A stretch of DNA of 64,000 bases from Pseudomonas bubulae (GCF_037023725.1 NZ_CP146077.1:4501001-4565000); one strand, 5' to 3'; counted from the stretch's first letter, positions 19,066 to 29,677 are shown. The notes: generated by a model not told the origin, from the letters alone. Numbers and translations are program-made.

Positions 19066-19149
19066 CCCTTTAATCCTCGTTGTCTTCTTATTGGCTTTGT
19101 TTAACGCGGCACAACTGCAAGGAGGCCCGGTAACAGGCTCCCTGTTGAC

Positions 19150-20310
19150 TTAACGACCCTTGAATTGCGCCACGTTATCAGCCCGGCCTTGAGCCTGAGG
19201 CGAACTCATCGCCCCCAGACGCTCCCCCGTATTCGCATCAAACAGTAGCACTTTGGCAGGATCGAACTGCAAATTGAGGCTCTGACCGACCGCAGGGGCA
19301 TCATCCGGAGCCATGCGGCAGCACACTTTGATGCCGTTGAGGCTGACAAAAACCAGAGTATCGGGGCCGGTGGGTTCGACAACCTGCACCTCGGCGCGAA
19401 TAACCGGCAGGCCATTGGGTTCGGCTGGCGCCAGCACAATTTGCTCGGCGCGGATGCCCACGATCACATCGCGGTCTTCCAGCCCGGCGTCCTGCATACC
19501 CAGCGGCAGCTCGCAACGCGCCTGGCCGCTGTCGAGCAAGGCCAGCAAGCGGCCGTCGCGACGCTGCAAACGCAGGGGGATAAAGTTCATCGGTGGCGAG
19601 CCAATAAAACTGGCGACAAACAGGTTGGCCGGGTCGTTGTAGATCTGTTTCGGCGTACCGAACTGCTGAATGATGCCGTCCTTCATCACCGCCACTTTGT
19701 CGCCCAGGGTCATGGCTTCGATCTGGTCGTGGGTAACGTAGACGGTGGTGGTTTTCAGGCGCTGGTGCATCAGCTTCATTTCGGTGCGCATCTCGACCCG
19801 CAGCTTGGCATCGAGGTTGGACAGCGGCTCGTCGAACAGGTAGATCTTCGGCCGCCGCGCCAGCGCCCGGCCCATGGCCACGCGCTGCTGCTGGCCACCG
19901 GACAGCTGGCCGGGCTTGCGCGTCAGCAGGTGCTCGATCTGCAGCAGTTTGGACACCCGCGCCACTTCTTCGTCAATGGCTGCCGCACTCATCTTGCGGA
20001 TCTTCAGGCCGAAGGCAATGTTGTCGCGGACATTCATGGTCGGGTACAGCGCGTAGGACTGAAACACCATGGCGATGTCACGGTCCTTGGGGCTCATGCC
20101 GCTGATATCGGCATCGTCCACCAGAATCGCCCCGCCACTGATGCTCTCAAGACCGGCGATGCAGTTCATCAGGGTTGATTTGCCGCAGCCCGAAGGGCCC
20201 ACCAGAATCAGGAACTCGCCGTCATCGATTTTCAGCTCGATGTTTTTCAGCGTGTCGGGCAAACCCTTGCCGTAGGATTTATTTACGTTGCGTAATTCTA
20301 GAGTCGCCAT
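19150..20310 (-). CDS. gtsD: Glucose ABC transporter, ATP-binding subunit
   Basis: 386 residues of the MalK/UgpC class: Walker [10 protein letters not shown] (38-46), signature [15 protein letters not shown], Walker [14 protein letters not shown] and switch His in [13 protein letters not shown], then the C-terminal OB-fold regulatory domain (about 235-370). It energises the GtsBC permease. It begins 3 bases after gtsC. Confidence 0.94.
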   Translation of the reverse strand: MATLELRNVNKSYGKGLPDTLKNIELKIDDGEFLILVGPSGCGKSTLMNCIAGLESISGGAILVDDADISGMSPKDRDIAMVFQSYALYPTMNVRDNIAFGLKIRKMSAAAIDEEVARVSKLLQIEHLLTRKPGQLSGGQQQRVAMGRALARRPKIYLFDEPLSNLDAKLRVEMRTEMKLMHQRLKTTTVYVTHDQIEAMTLGDKVAVMKDGIIQQFGTPKQIYNDPANLFVASFIGSPPMNFIPLRLQRRDGRLLALLDSGQARCELPLGMQDAGLEDRDVIVGIRAEQIVLAPAEPNGLPVIRAEVQVVEPTGPDTLVFVSLNGIKVCCRMAPDDAPAVGQSLNLQFDPAKVLLFDANTGERLGAMSSPQAQGRADNVAQFKGR

Positions 20311-20313
20311 GCC

Positions 20314-21150
20314 TTACCCCTTGACCGCGCCGGACGTCAGCCCGCGCAGAAAATACTTGCCCGCAAAGATGTAGACCAGCAGCGTCGGCAGCCCCGCGAT
20401 CATGGCCGCAGCCATGTCCACGTTGTATTCCTTGGCGCCGGTGCTGGTATTGACCAGGTTGTTGAGCGCCACCGTAATCGGCTGCGCATCGCCACTGGCA
20501 AACACCACACCAAACAGAAAGTCGTTCCAGATTTGAGTGAACTGCCAGATCAGGCAGACCATGACGATGGGCACCGACATCGGCAGCAGGATGCGCCCGA
20601 AAATAGTGAAAAAGCCCGCACCGTCCAGACGCGCAGCCTTGACCAGCGCATCCGGGATACTCACGTAGTAGTTGCGGAAAAACAGCGTGGTAAAGGCCAG
20701 ACCGTAGACCACATGCACCAGCACCAGGCCGGTGGTGGTGTTGGCCAGCCCCAGTTTGCCGATGGTGAACGAGGCCGGCAGCAACACCGTCTGAAACGGC
20801 AGGAAGCAGCCAAACAACAGCAGGCCGAAAAACAGCTGCGAACCGCGAAAACGCCACATCGACAAGACATAACCGTTCATGGCGCCGATAAAGGTCGAAA
20901 TCAGGACCGCTGGCACGGTGATTTTCACCGAGTTCCAGAAATACCCGCCCACCGTGTCCCAGGCCTTGATCCAGCCGATACCGTCGATCACTTGCGGCCA
21001 GCTCAGCAGGTTGCCGGTGCGGATGTCTTCCGGGGTTTTGAAACTGGTAAGCAGCATCACCACCAGCGGCACCAGATACACCGCCGCCGCAAGGATCAGG
21101 GTGGCGTAGATCGCCACACGGCTGAAGGTAAAACGCTGAGCATTAATCAT
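20314..21150 (-). CDS. gtsC: Glucose ABC transporter, permease subunit
   Basis: 278 residues, six predicted membrane helices, and the EAA-type cytoplasmic loop (IPDALVKAARLDGAGFFTIFGR) that docks the ATPase. Family: MalG-like CUT1 sugar permease. Its first 8 bases overlap the end of gtsB. Confidence 0.93.
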   Translation of the reverse strand: MINAQRFTFSRVAIYATLILAAAVYLVPLVVMLLTSFKTPEDIRTGNLLSWPQVIDGIGWIKAWDTVGGYFWNSVKITVPAVLISTFIGAMNGYVLSMWRFRGSQLFFGLLLFGCFLPFQTVLLPASFTIGKLGLANTTTGLVLVHVVYGLAFTTLFFRNYYVSIPDALVKAARLDGAGFFTIFGRILLPMSVPIVMVCLIWQFTQIWNDFLFGVVFASGDAQPITVALNNLVNTSTGAKEYNVDMAAAMIAGLPTLLVYIFAGKYFLRGLTSGAVKG

Positions 21151-22051
21151 GGCGTTTGTTCCTCAGCTCGGAATACAGATACGGCACGAGAATGGCCAGA
21201 ATCGCGCCCAGCATCATGATCGCGCTGGCAGAACCGATGCCCATTTGCCCACGGCTGAAAGTAAAGGAGTACATGAACATCGCAGGCAGATCCGAGGAGT
21301 AGCCAGGGCCACCGGCAGTCATCGCTGACACCAGGTCGAAGCTCTTGATGGCAATGTGCGCCAGGATCATGAAGGCGCTGAAAAACACCGGTCGCAGGCT
21401 CGGCAGGACAATGCGCAAGTAGATGGTCGGCAAGTTTGCGCCGTCGACCTGAGCGGCACGAATGATCGACTGATCAACCCCGCGCAACCCGGCCAGAAAC
21501 ATCGCCATGACAAATCCGGAGGCCTGCCATACCGCCGCGATCACCAGGCAGTACACCACCCGGTCCTGATCCAGCAGCCAGTCAAAGCGAAAGCCTTCCC
21601 AGCCCCAGTCACGAAGCATTTTATCCAGCCCCAGGCCCGGGTTGAGCAGCCATTTCCAGGCCGTACCGGTGACGATCATGGAGAGCGCCATCGGGTACAG
21701 GTAGATGGTGCGGATAAAACCTTCCTTGCGAATCCGCTGGTCGAGCAGAATCGCCAGGAACACGCCAATCACCAGGCTGATGACGATAAACATGCCACCA
21801 AACACCGCCAGGTTCTTGCTCGCAACCCACCAGCGGTCATTGGCCATCAAGCGCGCATATTGCTGCAGGCCGACCCACTGGTAGCTGGGCATAAAACTGG
21901 AGTTGGTGAACGACAGCAGGAACGTCCAAAAAATGTAGCCATAAAAGCCCACCAATACGATCAGCATGCTCGGCGCCAAAACCAGCTTGGGCAACCAGCG
22001 CTGCAGCGCATCAAAGGGCGAGGCCTTGCTGAACACAGCCACGGAACTCAT
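21143..22051 (-). CDS. gtsB: Glucose ABC transporter, permease subunit
   Basis: 302 residues from the ATG at 22051, chosen for its GGGAG site; the frame opens further to 22114 without support. MalF-like permease with six helices, starting near LVLAPSMLIVLVGFYGYIFW, and the EAA loop GVDQSIIRAAQVDGANLPTI. It pairs with GtsC; CUT1 systems use two unlike permeases. Confidence 0.92.
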   Translation of the reverse strand: MSSVAVFSKASPFDALQRWLPKLVLAPSMLIVLVGFYGYIFWTFLLSFTNSSFMPSYQWVGLQQYARLMANDRWWVASKNLAVFGGMFIVISLVIGVFLAILLDQRIRKEGFIRTIYLYPMALSMIVTGTAWKWLLNPGLGLDKMLRDWGWEGFRFDWLLDQDRVVYCLVIAAVWQASGFVMAMFLAGLRGVDQSIIRAAQVDGANLPTIYLRIVLPSLRPVFFSAFMILAHIAIKSFDLVSAMTAGGPGYSSDLPAMFMYSFTFSRGQMGIGSASAIMMLGAILAILVPYLYSELRNKRHD

Positions 22052-22157
22052 CGAAATACTCCCGGCAGGGTATGCCGGCATCCGCCAATGCAGATGCCGC
22101 ACAACCAGGGACAAGGGGGGGAGCCACGCACAAGGCGTGGCGGGTCAGCTCAACGAA

Positions 22158-23447
22158 TTACTGTGCCGACTTGATGGCCGAATAGAGCTTTTTCCCGGCA
22201 GTGGCCGGATCAGCACTCTTGTCGCTCATAAAGTTGCTTACCGTGTCGAAAATAGCGCCCTGTACCGCCAGCGAGGTGGCCATGTTATGCGCCATGCTCG
22301 GCAACTGACCGTGGGTTTTGCCCGCTTCGGCAAAATCCTTGGCCGAGGCCTGGGCACAGCTGTCGAACTTGCTCATGTCCAGGTCACTGCGTACCGGGAT
22401 CGAGCCTTTGTTCTGGTTGAACACGTACTGGAATTCGGGTTCAAGGGCGACTTTGGCCACGTCGTTTTGCGCGGCGATATTGCCCGGCGTGTTGTTTTTC
22501 GCCGAGAGTTTGAACATCGCCAGCGAGTCGATGTTGTAGGTAAAGCTGCCCTGGGTGCCCGGAAACGGCACGCATTCGAAATCAGTACCGGCCTTTTTGC
22601 CCGCAGCAGCCCATTCGCTTTTCGCCCAGTCACCCATGATCTGCATGCCGGCCTTGCCGTTGATCACCTTGGCCGCTTCCAGGTTCCAGTCCTGGCCGGT
22701 GCCGTCAGGGTCCATATAGCCCTGGAGTTTTTTCAGTTTGCTGAACACTTCAGCCATCTGCGGGCCGGTGAGGGTTTTCTCATCAAGATCGACGAACGCT
22801 TTTTTATAGCCTTGCGGGCCCATGACGCTCAGCACCAGGTCTTCAAAGACCGTGCTGTCCTGCCACGGCTGGCCGCCGTGGGCCAGGGGAATAAAGCCCG
22901 CTGCCTTGAGCTTGTCGCCCGCAGCAAAAAGTTCGTCAAGGGTAGTGGGCGCCTTGTCGATACCGGCCTTTTTGAAGACTTCAGGGTTGATCCACAACCA
23001 GTTCACCCGGTGAATATTCACCGGTACCGCCACGTAATGGCCGTCGTACTTCATGGTGTCGGATACGGTCTTGGACAGCATGCCATCCCAGTTGTTGGCC
23101 TTGGACACCTCATCGAGGTTGGTCAACAAACCCAGTGCGCCCCACTCCTGCAAGTCCGGGCCCTTGATCTGCGCCGCTGATGGCGGGTTGCCGGAGACGG
23201 CGCGGGTTTTCAGCACGGTCATGGCCGCAGCACCGCCACCGCCTGCTACAGCGCTGTCCTGCCAGGTATAACCGTCTTTTTCGATCAGTTTTTTCAGCAC
23301 ATCAACCGCTTTGGCTTCACCGCCGGAGGTCCACCAATGCACCACTTCAACCGTGCCTTTGGAATCGGCAGGGGCGGCAGCATAAGCACCCAGGGGGAAC
23401 AGTGTGGCAAGCGAAATGACAACGGCGAGGCGATTGAATGAATTCAT
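22158..23447 (-). CDS. gtsA: Glucose ABC transporter, periplasmic binding protein
   Basis: 429 residues from the ATG at 23447 (AAGG site). Signal peptide: [20 protein letters not shown]. The mature start [19 protein letters not shown] is the classic family-1 sugar-binding N-terminus and the ligand-binding Trp pair is visible. First gene of gtsABCD-oprB. Glucose specificity comes from the locus (gltR/gtrS, glk, edd neighbours). Confidence 0.93.
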   Translation of the reverse strand: MNSFNRLAVVISLATLFPLGAYAAAPADSKGTVEVVHWWTSGGEAKAVDVLKKLIEKDGYTWQDSAVAGGGGAAAMTVLKTRAVSGNPPSAAQIKGPDLQEWGALGLLTNLDEVSKANNWDGMLSKTVSDTMKYDGHYVAVPVNIHRVNWLWINPEVFKKAGIDKAPTTLDELFAAGDKLKAAGFIPLAHGGQPWQDSTVFEDLVLSVMGPQGYKKAFVDLDEKTLTGPQMAEVFSKLKKLQGYMDPDGTGQDWNLEAAKVINGKAGMQIMGDWAKSEWAAAGKKAGTDFECVPFPGTQGSFTYNIDSLAMFKLSAKNNTPGNIAAQNDVAKVALEPEFQYVFNQNKGSIPVRSDLDMSKFDSCAQASAKDFAEAGKTHGQLPSMAHNMATSLAVQGAIFDTVSNFMSDKSADPATAGKKLYSAIKSAQ

Positions 23448-23549
23448 GTCGAGACCTTTCTTGTTGTTATAGCTGTGCAAGTCTTTTGCTTGCGCTGCTA
23501 GAGAGTGTATCCATCGCAAACTGCCTGCACGTAACGAACAGACGCCGAA

Positions 23550-23569
23550 ATGTCACAACCTGGTGACAT
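23550..23569. promoter_or_regulatory. Perfect inverted repeat upstream of gtsA
   Basis: ATGTCAC-AACCTG-GTGACAT, a 7-6-7 palindrome 103 bases before the gtsA ATG. It differs from a CRP/Vfr site (TGTGA-N6-TCACA) and from HexR. GltR is the obvious candidate binder. The rest of the 354-base gap (23448-23801) shows no gene. Confidence 0.45.
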
Positions 23570-23801
23570 GGCGCCCGAGGTGATTGTTCTGTTCCAAAGA
23601 TCTTTCAACAGCGCTAAACCCCGTATTCCTCTGGGCACTTAAGCTGCGCCTATCGATACATAAGGTATTTTCTGCGTTGCATGTAGGACGGATCCCGAAG
23701 TCGTTTTCCCACGTTGAACCTGCAAAAAACTTCAGCGAGGCTGCAACACTTCGCCACAATTCAAGAACGGATGCCGGCCCCCCCATCAGGAGATGAGTTT
23801 C

Positions 23802-24449
23802 ATGCCAAAACAGCGCGTAACGCCCCAGAATCACTGTTTTATCAGCCAGCTACTGGATCCGGACGGCACCCCCTGCGCCTGGAAGCTGGACATTCGGCGC
23901 TCGGGGAAAGTACATGTCCACTGTTTCAATTTCACCGACTACGCGGATCAGGCTGCTGCCCTGGAGGCCGCTGAGACCATGCGTAACCAATTGGTTCTCA
24001 AAATGCCCCTGGCGTTTTCTTATGAAAACCGTCAGCGCCTTATGCCGCACAACACCAGCGGTCATCCAGGGGTGTACCGGGTCCGCTCCAACCAGATCGA
24101 CTACTGGCGTGCGACAACCCGCATTCACGGCTACAACCTGAGCAAGAGCTTTCGCGTTGACCGGCATGGCGATGACGAGGCCAAACGTCTGGCGCTACAA
24201 GAGCGTCAGAGGCAACTGACTCTGTGCAATGAGCCCTACGACGTGGCCATGGAAAAACTGCAACAGCACTTCGGCCAGACCAGCAGGCGCGTGCGTGAGA
24301 ACCGTATCAACGCCGCCATGAACAGCGACCACCCGCCCAGCCCCACCCTTGCAAAGCCTTCGGACAGCAACCTGGAACCCCTGTTGCCCATCAGCCCCGA
24401 GCAGGCGACCCTGTCGATCAATCGCCATTTCGCGGCAAGTGCAAAGTAA
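23802..24449 (+). CDS. Unknown protein with AP2/ERF-like domain(s)
   Basis: 215 residues; start chosen at 23802 because AGGAG lies 9 nt upstream (an ATG at 23793 abuts that site). Residues 84-140 (NTSGHPGVYRV ... YWRATTRIHG ... KSFRV ... EAKRLALQERQRQL) match the AP2-type DNA-binding fold found in phage homing endonucleases and bacterial AP2 proteins. Residues 20-65 (WKLDIRRSGKVHVHCFNFTD, then AALEAAETMRNQL) look like a second, degenerate copy. The C-terminal 70 residues are polar and probably disordered. It overlaps the 3' end of gtrS by 32 bases. No nuclease domain is seen. Function unknown. Confidence 0.75.
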   Translation: MPKQRVTPQNHCFISQLLDPDGTPCAWKLDIRRSGKVHVHCFNFTDYADQAAALEAAETMRNQLVLKMPLAFSYENRQRLMPHNTSGHPGVYRVRSNQIDYWRATTRIHGYNLSKSFRVDRHGDDEAKRLALQERQRQLTLCNEPYDVAMEKLQQHFGQTSRRVRENRINAAMNSDHPPSPTLAKPSDSNLEPLLPISPEQATLSINRHFAASAK

Positions 24450-25878
24450 CCCGCAGGCCGCCGGCCCGCAGGTTCTGCAAACTGACTTCACCGCCATGGC
24501 TATGGGCGATGCTGCGTGCAATCCCCAATCCGAGCCCGTAGCCCTGCTGCTGCCCGGCCAGGCGAAAGTGCGGTTCGAATACCTGCTCAAGACGCTGCTC
24601 GGGTACGCCCGGCCCCTCATCGTCAACCGTGAGGACAAAGGCCTGCTCATTGTCATCAATACGCAAATGCGCGTAGTGGCCGTACTTGAGCGCGTTATCG
24701 ATCAGGTTGCCCATGCAGCGCCGCAGCGCCAGGGGTTTACCATAGTAAGGTCTGACAGCCCGGCCCTGCAGCGTTACGCGGCCGTTACCCTGGGGCAGCA
24801 GGTAAGGCTCGATCAGGCAGTCAAGCAACTGGTTCAAGTCCACGGCTTCGATGTTTTCGTGAATATCGGTGTCTTTCACACATTGCAGCGCCCCTTTGAC
24901 CAGCATTTCCAGCTCGTCCAGATCACGGCCGAATTTGTATTGCAGTTGTTCGTCTTCGAGCAGCTCGACCCGCAGGCGCAAGCGGGTAATGGGCGTGCGC
25001 AAATCATGGGAGATGGCACTGAACAACTGGCCGCGCTCGGTCAGATAACGACTGATGCGGGCACGCATGGTATTGAGGGCGCGCGCCACCTCGACCACTT
25101 CACTGCCGCCGCCCACCTCGACCGGCTTGACCTCGTCCTCACCCAGCGACATGTCCCGGGCCGCTCGCGCCAGACGCTTGAGCGGACGGCTTTGCCAGTG
25201 CATCAAGAGGCCGATGAACAACAACAGAAAAATACTGCTGAGCACGATAAACCACACCTGCAGGGCCGGCAGCCCCTCCTCTTCGAGACTGGTGTAGGGC
25301 TGGGGCAACAAGGAGGCGATATACAGCCATTCACCGGGCACCATCTGGATTTGTGTGACCAGGATCGGCGGATCGACCGGCTCCAGCGTCAGTGCAAAAT
25401 GCGCCCAGGAGCGCGGTAGCTCGTCGAGTTTGAGACCGGCATTGAAAATACGCAGATCCTGGGGGCTGACAAACTGCACCGACATCTCGACATTGGGCCC
25501 CACGGCCTCGCGCAATACCTGATCCACCGCATCCAGTACCGCCTGCTTGCGCTGGGTGGGCGGCAACACCTGCATATCCAGTGGTTTGTCGTTGAGGCTC
25601 ACGACAAAACGCGTACCGCCCATGCTGCGCAGTTGATCCAGTACCAATGGGCGATAGGCCAGCGGCAGGGAACGCAGGTAGGCGACGGTGGCGTTCATCG
25701 AGTGGGCCAGGCTACGCGCGCTGTTGACCAGGCCTTCGAGTTGCGTGGTACGCAACTGCGACAACCAGATAGCACTGGACAGGGTTTGCGCCAGCAGGAT
25801 CGCGAGCAAGGTCAGCAACAACATGCGTCCCAGCAGCGAACGGGGCATATGCCATTTGCGCAGGCGCTTAAAGGTCAT
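24418..25878 (-). CDS. gtrS: Sensor histidine kinase GtrS (glucose/2-ketogluconate sensing)
   Basis: 486 residues: membrane helix 1 (about 17-37), periplasmic sensor region, helix 2 (LPALQVWFIVLSSIFLLLFI), HAMP, HisKA box ISHDLRTPITRLRLRVELL and HATPase boxes GNLIDNALKYGH, DDEGPGVPEQRLEQVF and GYGLGLGIARSIAHSHGG. In P. aeruginosa GtrS binds 2-ketogluconate/6-phosphogluconate and phosphorylates GltR. The start overlaps the gltR end by 11 bases. Confidence 0.9.
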   Translation of the reverse strand: MTFKRLRKWHMPRSLLGRMLLLTLLAILLAQTLSSAIWLSQLRTTQLEGLVNSARSLAHSMNATVAYLRSLPLAYRPLVLDQLRSMGGTRFVVSLNDKPLDMQVLPPTQRKQAVLDAVDQVLREAVGPNVEMSVQFVSPQDLRIFNAGLKLDELPRSWAHFALTLEPVDPPILVTQIQMVPGEWLYIASLLPQPYTSLEEEGLPALQVWFIVLSSIFLLLFIGLLMHWQSRPLKRLARAARDMSLGEDEVKPVEVGGGSEVVEVARALNTMRARISRYLTERGQLFSAISHDLRTPITRLRLRVELLEDEQLQYKFGRDLDELEMLVKGALQCVKDTDIHENIEAVDLNQLLDCLIEPYLLPQGNGRVTLQGRAVRPYYGKPLALRRCMGNLIDNALKYGHYAHLRIDDNEQAFVLTVDDEGPGVPEQRLEQVFEPHFRLAGQQQGYGLGLGIARSIAHSHGGEVSLQNLRAGGLRVTLHLPRNGD

Positions 25879-26599
25879 TGCCGGACATGACCTGAGCCGC
25901 CAGCTGATAACCGCTGCCGCGGATGGTGCGGATCAGCCGTGGCGGCTTGTCAGTGTCACGCAGGCGCTGGCGCAGGCGGCTGACCGCCATGTCGACAATG
26001 CGATCAAGCGGCATCAGCTCACGCCCGCGGGTTGCATTGCCAATAGTGTCGCGGTCGAGAATCTGCTGCGGGTTATCGAGAAACAATTTGAGCAAGGCAA
26101 AATCTGCCCCCGACAAAATCACCTCTTCTCCATCGGTATGAAACAGCCGATGAGTCACGGTGTTCAGCCGCCACTCTTCAAATGCCAGCACCTCGTTGCC
26201 CGAGGTGGTAGCGACAAATTGTGCCCTGCGTAACAACGCCTTGATCCGCGCCAGCAGCTCACGGGGGCTGAAGGGTTTACCCAGGTAATCGTCGGCGCCC
26301 AGCTCAAGGCCAATGATGCGATCGGCCTCGTCGGAACTGGCAGTGAGCATGATGATCGGGATCTGGGCAAAGCGCGGATGCTGACGCACCCAGCGGCACA
26401 GGCTGAAGCCGTCTTCATCGGGCAACATGACATCGAGGATCAACAGATCACTCGCCGCGCTGTCCAGCGTTTCGCGAAAACCGGCGCCATCTCCCACGGC
26501 ACGCACCTGGAAACCGGCGCGGGTGAGATACAGATCAAGCAGGTCGCGAATTTCCTGGTCGTCATCGACCAGCAAAATGGATTTGCCGGGTGTGCTCAC
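25868..26599 (-). CDS. gltR: Response regulator GltR
   Basis: 243 residues from a GTG at 26599, favoured by an AAGGAAC site and by the immediate receiver start (VSTPGKSILLVDDDQEIRD); the ATG frame from 26677 would read through a REP element. Receiver: acidic pair, phospho-acceptor Asp in LLILDVMLPDEDG and Lys in LGKPFSPRELL. OmpR-type winged-helix output domain at about 140-240 (GSGYQLA end). Known role: activator/derepressor of glucose transport genes (gts, oprB). Confidence 0.92.
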   Translation of the reverse strand: MSTPGKSILLVDDDQEIRDLLDLYLTRAGFQVRAVGDGAGFRETLDSAASDLLILDVMLPDEDGFSLCRWVRQHPRFAQIPIIMLTASSDEADRIIGLELGADDYLGKPFSPRELLARIKALLRRAQFVATTSGNEVLAFEEWRLNTVTHRLFHTDGEEVILSGADFALLKLFLDNPQQILDRDTIGNATRGRELMPLDRIVDMAVSRLRQRLRDTDKPPRLIRTIRGSGYQLAAQVMSGNDL

Positions 26600-26639
26600 A
26601 GTGGTGTTCCTTATTGTTTTTATACGGCGATCCAAACTC

Positions 26640-26667
26640 TGTGGGAGCGGGCTTGCTCGCTCCCACA
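26640..26667. repeat. Minimal REP hairpin between glk and gltR
   Basis: TGTGGGAGCG-8 nt-CGCTCCCACA, a compact version of the REP repeat located 21 bases past the glk stop. It may separate glk from gltR transcription or stabilise the upstream mRNA. Confidence 0.8.
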
Positions 26668-26688
26668 ACAAGCCCACTCACGGAGCTT

Positions 26689-27645
26689 TCAGCCAAACGC
26701 CTGCTGCAACGCCACCCCGGCACCGATCAAACCCGGGTACGGCGCCGTCACCAGCCACACCGGGATATCCTTGAGGTAGTCGCTCATGCAGCCTTTGTCG
26801 GCAAAGCTGCGGGCAAAGCCGCTGGCCAGGAAGATATCGGCAAAGCGCGGAATCACCCCGCCGACGATATACACCCCGCCACGGCCACCGATGGTCAGCA
26901 CATTGTTGCCCGCCACACGGCCCAGCCAGCAACTGAAATGCTCCAGCACTTGCAGCGCCACAGGGTCGCCCGCCAAAGCAGCCGCGGTAATGGCCCGGTC
27001 GCTGTCCAGTACCGGTGCATGGCCATCCACCGCACAAATCGCCCGATAGACCCGCGGCAAACCGCTGCCGCTCAAAATGCTCTCGGCGCTCACATGGCCG
27101 ATTTCATTGTAGATGTGCTGCCACAACTGCACTTCACGCGGGTTGCTCATGGGCAGGTCGACATGCCCGCCCTCCCCCGGCAAGGCCATGAATTGACCCT
27201 CGCCGAGATTGAGCAAAGTGCCCACACCCAGCCCGGTGCCCGGCCCGATAACCACCGCCGGGCGCGTCGGGTCAACAACCCCCGGGCAAACCTGGCGCAC
27301 ATCTTCGGGTTGCAGCCGGGTCATGCCCAAGGCCATCGCGCTGAAGTCGTTGATCAGCAGCAGATTGTCGACCTGCAGCGCATGGCAGAAAGCCGAGCGG
27401 CTCAAGCGCCAATGGTTGTTGGTAAAACGAAATTCATCGCCACTCACCGGCCCGGCCACTGACAGACATACCGAGCCTACAGAGCCCGGAGCCAGTTCCA
27501 GCGTATCCAGGTAAAGCTTGATGGCATCTTCCGGGCAGGCGAAGTCTGCTGTGGGCAATACGCTGACCGAACGCAACTGGTCGTTTTCCCACAACGCAAA
27601 ACGTGCGTTGGTACCGCCTATATCACCGACCAGTGCGAGCTTCAT
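26689..27645 (-). CDS. glk: Glucokinase
   Basis: Phosphorylates cytosolic glucose with ATP. 318 residues of the proteobacterial Glk family: phosphate loop [13 protein letters not shown] (6-18), [13 protein letters not shown] and [12 protein letters not shown] with the sugar-contact Glu/His, and a later IVGGVIPRF. The ATG overlaps the edd stop (ATGA), so glk is translationally coupled to edd. Confidence 0.95.
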   Translation of the reverse strand: MKLALVGDIGGTNARFALWENDQLRSVSVLPTADFACPEDAIKLYLDTLELAPGSVGSVCLSVAGPVSGDEFRFTNNHWRLSRSAFCHALQVDNLLLINDFSAMALGMTRLQPEDVRQVCPGVVDPTRPAVVIGPGTGLGVGTLLNLGEGQFMALPGEGGHVDLPMSNPREVQLWQHIYNEIGHVSAESILSGSGLPRVYRAICAVDGHAPVLDSDRAITAAALAGDPVALQVLEHFSCWLGRVAGNNVLTIGGRGGVYIVGGVIPRFADIFLASGFARSFADKGCMSDYLKDIPVWLVTAPYPGLIGAGVALQQAFG

Positions 27646-29468
27646 TTCAGATTTTCCAGAGACGAGGTAAAGGTGCTCGCGCCCTGCTCGGCCGAACTGA
27701 AGGCCTGACGCATAAACGCAAACAACTCACGCCCGGTGCCGACGGCATTATCCAGAGTGCCGACAGCCGGGGTGCGCGCGGCAAATTCTGCCTCATCCAC
27801 CAGCAGTTGCAACGTACCTTTTACCCCATCGACGCGAATTATGTCGCCGTCCTGCACCCGCGCCAGGGCGCCGCCAATCGAAGCCTCGGGGCTCACATGA
27901 ATCGCTGCCGGGATCTTCCCCGACGCGCCTGACATCCGCCCGTCGGTAATCAGCGCCACCTTGAAGCCCCGATCCTGCAACACACCCAGAAACGGCGTCA
28001 TCTTGTGCAGCTCGGGCATACCGTTGGAGCGCGGCCCCTGAAAACGCATCACGGCCACGAAGTCGTGTTCCAGCTCACCGGCCTTGAACGCATCGGCCAG
28101 TTGTTGCTGGTCCTGGAACACCCGCGCCGGGGCTTCGACGATCTGATGTTCCGGGGCTACCGCCGAGACCTTCATCACGCCACGGCCCAGGTTGCCTTCC
28201 ATCACCCGCAGGCCACCCTCGCCGGAGAATGCACGGGCAACCGGGCGCAGGATCGACTCGTCGAGGCTTTCAATCGGACCTTCACGCCATACCAGCTCGC
28301 CATCCACCAGGAACGGTTCGCGGGTGTAGCGGCTCAGGCCATAGCCCGCCACGGTGTTGACGTTTTCGTGAAGCAGACCGGCTTCCAGCAGCTCCCGAAT
28401 CAGGAACGCCATACCACCGGCGGCCTGGAAGTGGTTGATATCGGCCTTGCCGTTTGGATACACGTGGGACAGGGTCGGTACCACCTCGGAGAGGTCGGCC
28501 ATGTCTTGCCAGGTCAGCTGGATACCCGCCGACATGGCAATCGCCGGCATGTGCAAGGTGTGGTTGGTCGAACCGCCGGTGGCGTGCAGCGCAACGATGG
28601 AGTTGACCAGCGAACGCTCGTCAACGATCTCGCCCAGCGGCATGAAATCGCCGTTTTGCTTGGTCAGACGAGTGACTTGATGAGCCGCTTCGCGAGTCAG
28701 GGCATCGCGCAAAGGCGTGTAGGGGTTAACGAAAGAGGCGCCTGGCAAATGCAGGCCCATCACTTCCATCAGCAACTGGTTGGTGTTCGCGGTGCCGTAG
28801 AACGTGCAGGTGCCAGGGCTGTGGTAGGACTTCATCTCCGATTCCAGCAACTCTTCGCGGCTGGCCTTGCCTTCGGCGTAGCGCTGGCGCACATCGGCTT
28901 TTTCCTTGTTGGAAATGCCCGACGGCATCGGCCCACCCGGTACAAAGATGGTCGGCAAGTGACCAAAACGCAGCGCCCCCATCAGCAGGCCCGGCACGAT
29001 CTTGTCGCAAATGCCCAGCATCAGCGCCGCGTCGAACATATTGTGGGAAAGCGCCACGGCTGTGGACAAGGCAATCACTTCGCGGCTCAGCAAACTGAGT
29101 TCCATGCCCGGCTCGCCCTGGGTCACGCCGTCACACATGGCCGGGGTGCCACCGGCGAACTGGCCTACCGAGCCAATTTCACGCAGGGCTTTTTTGATTT
29201 GCTCAGGAAAGTGCTCGTACGGCTGGTGCGCCGAGAGCATGTCGTTATATGACGAAACAATTGCCACGTTGGCCGCGTTCATCATCCGCAGGCTGTTTTT
29301 ATCTTCAGTGCCACACCCTGCCACGCCGTGGGCGAAGTTCGCGCATTGCAGCTTGCCGCGTTGCGGGCCGTCGCCGGCAGCGCCACGAATAAGCGTCAGA
29401 TACGCCTCGCGGGTTGCACGACTGCGGGCAATAAGACGCTCGGTGACTTCAAGAACGCGGGGATGCAT
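27642..29468 (-). CDS. edd: Phosphogluconate dehydratase
   Basis: Dehydrates 6-phosphogluconate to KDPG, first dedicated Entner-Doudoroff step. 608 residues of the IlvD/Edd family with the [4Fe-4S] cysteines seen in [28 protein letters not shown] and [14 protein letters not shown], plus [16 protein letters not shown] and [21 protein letters not shown]. First gene of edd-glk; a perfect HexR site lies upstream. Confidence 0.96.
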   Translation of the reverse strand: MHPRVLEVTERLIARSRATREAYLTLIRGAAGDGPQRGKLQCANFAHGVAGCGTEDKNSLRMMNAANVAIVSSYNDMLSAHQPYEHFPEQIKKALREIGSVGQFAGGTPAMCDGVTQGEPGMELSLLSREVIALSTAVALSHNMFDAALMLGICDKIVPGLLMGALRFGHLPTIFVPGGPMPSGISNKEKADVRQRYAEGKASREELLESEMKSYHSPGTCTFYGTANTNQLLMEVMGLHLPGASFVNPYTPLRDALTREAAHQVTRLTKQNGDFMPLGEIVDERSLVNSIVALHATGGSTNHTLHMPAIAMSAGIQLTWQDMADLSEVVPTLSHVYPNGKADINHFQAAGGMAFLIRELLEAGLLHENVNTVAGYGLSRYTREPFLVDGELVWREGPIESLDESILRPVARAFSGEGGLRVMEGNLGRGVMKVSAVAPEHQIVEAPARVFQDQQQLADAFKAGELEHDFVAVMRFQGPRSNGMPELHKMTPFLGVLQDRGFKVALITDGRMSGASGKIPAAIHVSPEASIGGALARVQDGDIIRVDGVKGTLQLLVDEAEFAARTPAVGTLDNAVGTGRELFAFMRQAFSSAEQGASTFTSSLENLK

Positions 29469-29577
29469 GTGTTGAACTCCAGGCTAACGGATGTGGCGAC
29501 CTGTGCGTGTCCTATGCTGACCGAAGGGCTCCGGGGAGCGACTTCAATCATTCGGACCCGTTGATTCAGGTCACTCG

Positions 29578-29592
29578 TTGTAGATAAAACAA
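29578..29592. promoter_or_regulatory. HexR operator (edd side)
   Basis: TTGT-AGATAAA-ACAA, an exact match to TTGT-N7-ACAA, 110 bases before the edd ATG in the edd-gapA intergenic region. Confidence 0.8.
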
Positions 29593-29639
29593 AATATTGC
29601 CACTTAAATGGCTTGTTTTCTATTTTTATGCGAATAATC

Positions 29640-29654
29640 TTGTAATTCCAACAA
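29640..29654. promoter_or_regulatory. HexR operator (gapA side)
   Basis: TTGT-AATTCCA-ACAA, a second exact match to the HexR consensus, 24 bases before the gapA ATG, placed to block transcription or initiation of gapA. Confidence 0.82.
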
Positions 29655-29677
29655 CAAATCGATGGCAGGCGCTTTCC

